Positions 38,599-39,219 of a stretch of 39,219 nucleotides of DNA are shown piece by piece. This DNA is from a virus. The position numbers and the translations under genes were made by a program. Within the stretch, counting starts at the first letter, position 1. Each line of letters opens with the position of its first letter. The notes beneath the pieces were generated by a model. It did not search any database and was not told the origin of the DNA. It saw only the letters and a program-made list of their open reading frames with translations. The stretch covers positions 1-39,219 of the IMG/VR virus record IMGVR_UViG_3300035670_013255, one strand, 5' to 3'.

Positions 38599-39219
38599 AT
38601 GGCTATTTTAGGTGGATCACCACTCGGTCTTATTGGTTCTAGAAGTAGACCAGAAACTTCCGGTAAATCTAGTTTTCCATTTGATGGTGCATCAATAGGG
38701 GTTCAAAGATATAATCAGTCTAATGACGTTTTCAGAACCTATACTCCCAGTAAAACTGTAAAAGATAATAAAGAAGAAAGATTCGAACCAAGCGCCCCAG
38801 GGCCACAAAATAAGTCAAGTATTTCTATATTTTCAAGTACTACTAGACCAAATAGGTTCACACCATTTCCAAATTTTGATAAAAAAGCCGCACCAAAAGA
38901 TGATCTTCCAAATATATCCGAAAATGGACTTTCACCATCAAGATTACATAGAGATGATCTATATGATACAAGTATATTGAATATATTAAATCAACTTAGA
39001 GGAACAAGAGCTGAATTAAGAGCCTCACACTTTGCTTATCTTAAAAATGTTGGTGTTTTTCCAAATAACAGACTCATGATAGCTCGAAGGTTTGAGTCAT
39101 CGGGAGCTTCTGTAACAAATATACTCAGAAAGGGTTCACCTGCTATGTCAGTTATGATTAGTTGGGTTCCACAAGACGCAGACTTTTTTACAATAGGATT
39201 TGGAGAGGAGTGGATGGCT
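38599..39219 (+). CDS. Probable phage structural protein, 3'-truncated by window end
   Basis: 207 codons open to the end of the window, no stop. It starts MAILGGSPLGLIGSRSRPE, then a Ser/Pro/Gly-rich low-complexity region (residues about 10-120), then a folded part with ELRASHFAYLKNVGVFPNNR, LMIARRFES and ISWVPQDADFFTIGFGEEW. The pattern (an RxSHFAYLKNxGVxPNNRLxIARRF core) recalls large virion proteins of Bacteroidota phages whose place in the particle I cannot name with confidence. The A-rich leader and late promoter agree with high expression. Confidence 0.65.
   Translation, partial: MAILGGSPLGLIGSRSRPETSGKSSFPFDGASIGVQRYNQSNDVFRTYTPSKTVKDNKEERFEPSAPGPQNKSSISIFSSTTRPNRFTPFPNFDKKAAPKDDLPNISENGLSPSRLHRDDLYDTSILNILNQLRGTRAELRASHFAYLKNVGVFPNNRLMIARRFESSGASVTNILRKGSPAMSVMISWVPQDADFFTIGFGEEWMA

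Overview
The window is very AT-rich phage DNA whose host is most likely a member of the Bacteroidota, probably a flavobacterium. Phage origin is supported by tail-type LamG proteins, a ClpP-type protease, a T4-type lysozyme, T4-late-like promoters, short genes packed on both strands with ATGA overlaps, and many small orphan genes mixed with nucleotide-metabolism enzymes. Bacteroidota ancestry is supported by a C-terminal type IX secretion sorting domain, signal peptides ending in FSQ, FAQ or FCQ, TAnnTTTG promoters and the near absence of Shine-Dalgarno sites. The density of auxiliary genes suggests a large (jumbo, myovirus-like) phage. No tRNA, CRISPR array, integrase or insertion sequence was seen.

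Layout. 1-2818 (+): small orphans, an FAD-dependent amine-oxidase-like protein and a possible AEP-like protein. 2830-7117 (-): two LamG proteins, a secreted/T9SS cluster and a membrane-protein operon. 7190-9780 (+): ClpP, a protein ending in ten DnaJ-like zinc motifs, and a small tagged protein. 9795-11064 (-): an Api92/YubB-like protein and a membrane-anchored lytic transglycosylase. 11124-15677 (+): tagged proteins, a tail-type protein, SpeD, an OmpA-like protein and a second SCM/GRALLW-domain protein; 12400-12640 is non-coding and may hold a structured RNA. 15686-18873 (-): secreted CAP protein, membrane protein, an RpiB-SiaC fusion and a tagged lysozyme. 18939-23035 (+): a secreted protein, PurA, a 5'-deoxyribonucleotidase, a DUF1653 protein and PurN. 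23018-26292 (-): a histidine kinase, a response regulator and a coiled-coil membrane protein. 26429-32343: a phosphoesterase, a glycosyltransferase, a deoxynucleoside kinase, a class II aaRS-like enzyme and a tiny very basic protein. 32378-38077: FKBP, a Nudix-like protein, a DHH phosphoesterase and an amidoligase with a pentapeptide-like tail. The window ends inside a structural-type gene.

Two themes join the genes. First, about a dozen otherwise unrelated proteins share an N-terminus of the type M-[KR]-x-[IL]-[KR]-x-[FY]-x-x-F-x-E-S, resembling the capsid-targeting peptide of T4 internal proteins with a prohead-protease-like site (hydrophobic-x-E). Most of these genes follow a TTAATATATA motif. 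I infer that the phage packages a cargo of enzymes (oxidase, DHH phosphoesterase, lysozyme, Nudix-like and others) in its capsid. Second, there are two promoter classes, a T4-late-like TTAATATATA and a host-like TAnnTTTG. Both often end only 4-5 bases before the start codon, which predicts leaderless mRNAs. The TAnnTTTG class precedes secreted and metabolic genes; the TTAATATATA class precedes tagged and structural genes and, unexpectedly, a complete two-component system.
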